Positions 36,834 through 37,279 of a stretch of DNA of 37,279 nucleotides are shown in pieces. Position 1 is the stretch's first letter; each line of letters begins with the position of its first letter. The position numbers were made by a program, and so were the translations under genes. The notes under the pieces are model-generated. The model searched no databases and was not told where the DNA came from. It worked only from the letters and a program-made list of their open reading frames with translations. The DNA comes from Limnobacter sp. Its GTDB lineage: Bacteria; Pseudomonadota; Gammaproteobacteria; Burkholderiales; Burkholderiaceae_E. The stretch lies in the NCBI GenBank assembly GCA_012513825.1, contig JAAZBL010000480.1:1-37279 (forward strand). Reading direction: 5' to 3'.

Positions 36834-36845
36834 CCTGGTTGACGC
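36827..36845. promoter_or_regulatory. MarR-type operator 2
   Basis: GTGTCAACCTGGTTGACGC repeats operator 1 with a single base change; its inner 15 bp are a perfect palindrome. Its centre is 45 bp from that of operator 1. It holds the -35 hexamer of the etfB-direction promoter and ends 30 bp before the MarR gene. Confidence 0.85.
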
Positions 36846-36875
36846 TGTTCAAGCTTTCCGGCGGTCGAGCGCGCG

Positions 36876-37279
36876 ATGTCCACCAATCTCCAGCAACTGC
36901 TGATTTCCCGCACCGAATGGTTCTCCCGCGGCATCATGAACCACGTGCGCCGCGAGCACGCTTACATCACGCCGGCACAGAGCCGGTTGCTGATGCACAT
37001 GGCGGGCCGCCCGGCCAGCATGTCCGAGCTGGCCAGGCGCCTCGCGATCTCGCGCCAGGCCGTGCACAAGACCGTCGCCGAACTCGTTCGGCGCGGCATT
37101 CTCGAGGTGCGCGCCGACCCCGAGCGCCGCAACCAGCGGCTGGTCGTCTATACCGCGAAGGGCAAGCAGGTGAACCGCTCGGGCGTACGCATCATCGAGT
37201 CGATCGAGCAGCGCATCGCCAAGCGCCTGGGCCACGACAAGCTCGAAACGCTGCGGGAACTGCTGGCGGCCGACTGGGA
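36876..37279 (+). CDS. MarR family transcriptional regulator, C-terminus cut by window edge
   Basis: The ATG at 36876 opens a frame with no stop before the window edge: 134 codons starting MSTNLQQLLISRTEWFSRGI. The winged helix-turn-helix of the MarR family is clear: MSELARRLAISRQAVHKTVA as helix and recognition helix, followed by the wing (GILEVRADPERRNQRLVVYTAKG). The expected dimerising C-terminal helices begin at the end. MarR proteins usually bind a palindrome as dimers and release it on binding a small ligand. Here two matching palindromes sit in the divergent promoter shared with etfB, so autoregulation plus control of etfBA is the likely role. The ligand may be an acyl-CoA or carboxylic acid (inference). 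The ORF track does not list this open-ended frame. Confidence 0.9.
   Translation, partial: MSTNLQQLLISRTEWFSRGIMNHVRREHAYITPAQSRLLMHMAGRPASMSELARRLAISRQAVHKTVAELVRRGILEVRADPERRNQRLVVYTAKGKQVNRSGVRIIESIEQRIAKRLGHDKLETLRELLAADW

Overview
The window is high-GC chromosomal DNA from a betaproteobacterium, most likely a Burkholderiales member. The evidence is the mix of genes: ffs-dnaX-ybaB-recR, trxA-rho, a zinc-independent L31 (rpmE2), the rpsP-rimM-trmD cluster, a CobD/CbiB-like protein beside a CoA-type NUDIX hydrolase and rsgA, etfBA, and two PEP-CTERM surface proteins. I see no IS element, prophage, CRISPR array, tRNA or rRNA. Genus cannot be fixed by reading alone.

Layout. 1-3.6 kb: carA-carB on the minus strand; carB runs off the left edge. 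3.9-5.6 kb: two minus-strand PEP-CTERM exported proteins, one with a von Willebrand A domain, each preceded by a sigma-54-type -24/-12 element. 5.8-8.6 kb: a nitrate/sulfonate/taurine-type ABC importer (binding protein, ATPase, permease). 8.7-13.1 kb: a minus-strand run of ffs (4.5S RNA), dnaX, ybaB, recR and a CaiB/BaiF CoA-transferase. 13.1-15.7 kb: trxA, a structured 270-bp leader, rho and a rhomboid protease on the plus strand. 15.7-17.1 kb: a DUF2189 membrane protein (minus) and rpmE2 (plus) with two terminator hairpins. 17.1-20.2 kb: a GT-C-type membrane glycosyltransferase overlapping a MATE exporter. 20.2-23.7 kb: orn (minus), then M48 peptidase, pterin dehydratase and rsgA, which overlap one another. 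23.7-26.1 kb: CobD-like membrane protein and NUDIX CoA hydrolase (minus). 26.3-30.3 kb: rpsP-rimM-trmD, then a DEAD-box helicase, then rplS with its own promoter. 30.3-33.0 kb: a PA0069-type radical SAM protein diverging from a zinc-ribbon, single-pass membrane protein of unknown role. 33.0-37.3 kb: etfB-etfA, a terminator, a DmdC-like acyl-CoA dehydrogenase, and a divergent MarR-family regulator cut by the right edge.

The strongest regulatory signal is between etfB and the MarR gene. Two near-identical 19-bp palindromes, 45 bp apart centre to centre, each carry the -35 hexamer of one divergent promoter and lie at the predicted start site of the other. This is a ready-made switch for the acyl-CoA dehydrogenase/electron-transfer flavoprotein module and its regulator. 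The second is the pair of sigma-54-like promoters in front of the PEP-CTERM genes. A recurring oddity is in-frame 15- or 18-bp tandem repeats in the disordered linkers of otherwise conserved proteins (DnaX, NUDIX, zinc-ribbon protein; a less regular case in the CobD-like protein).
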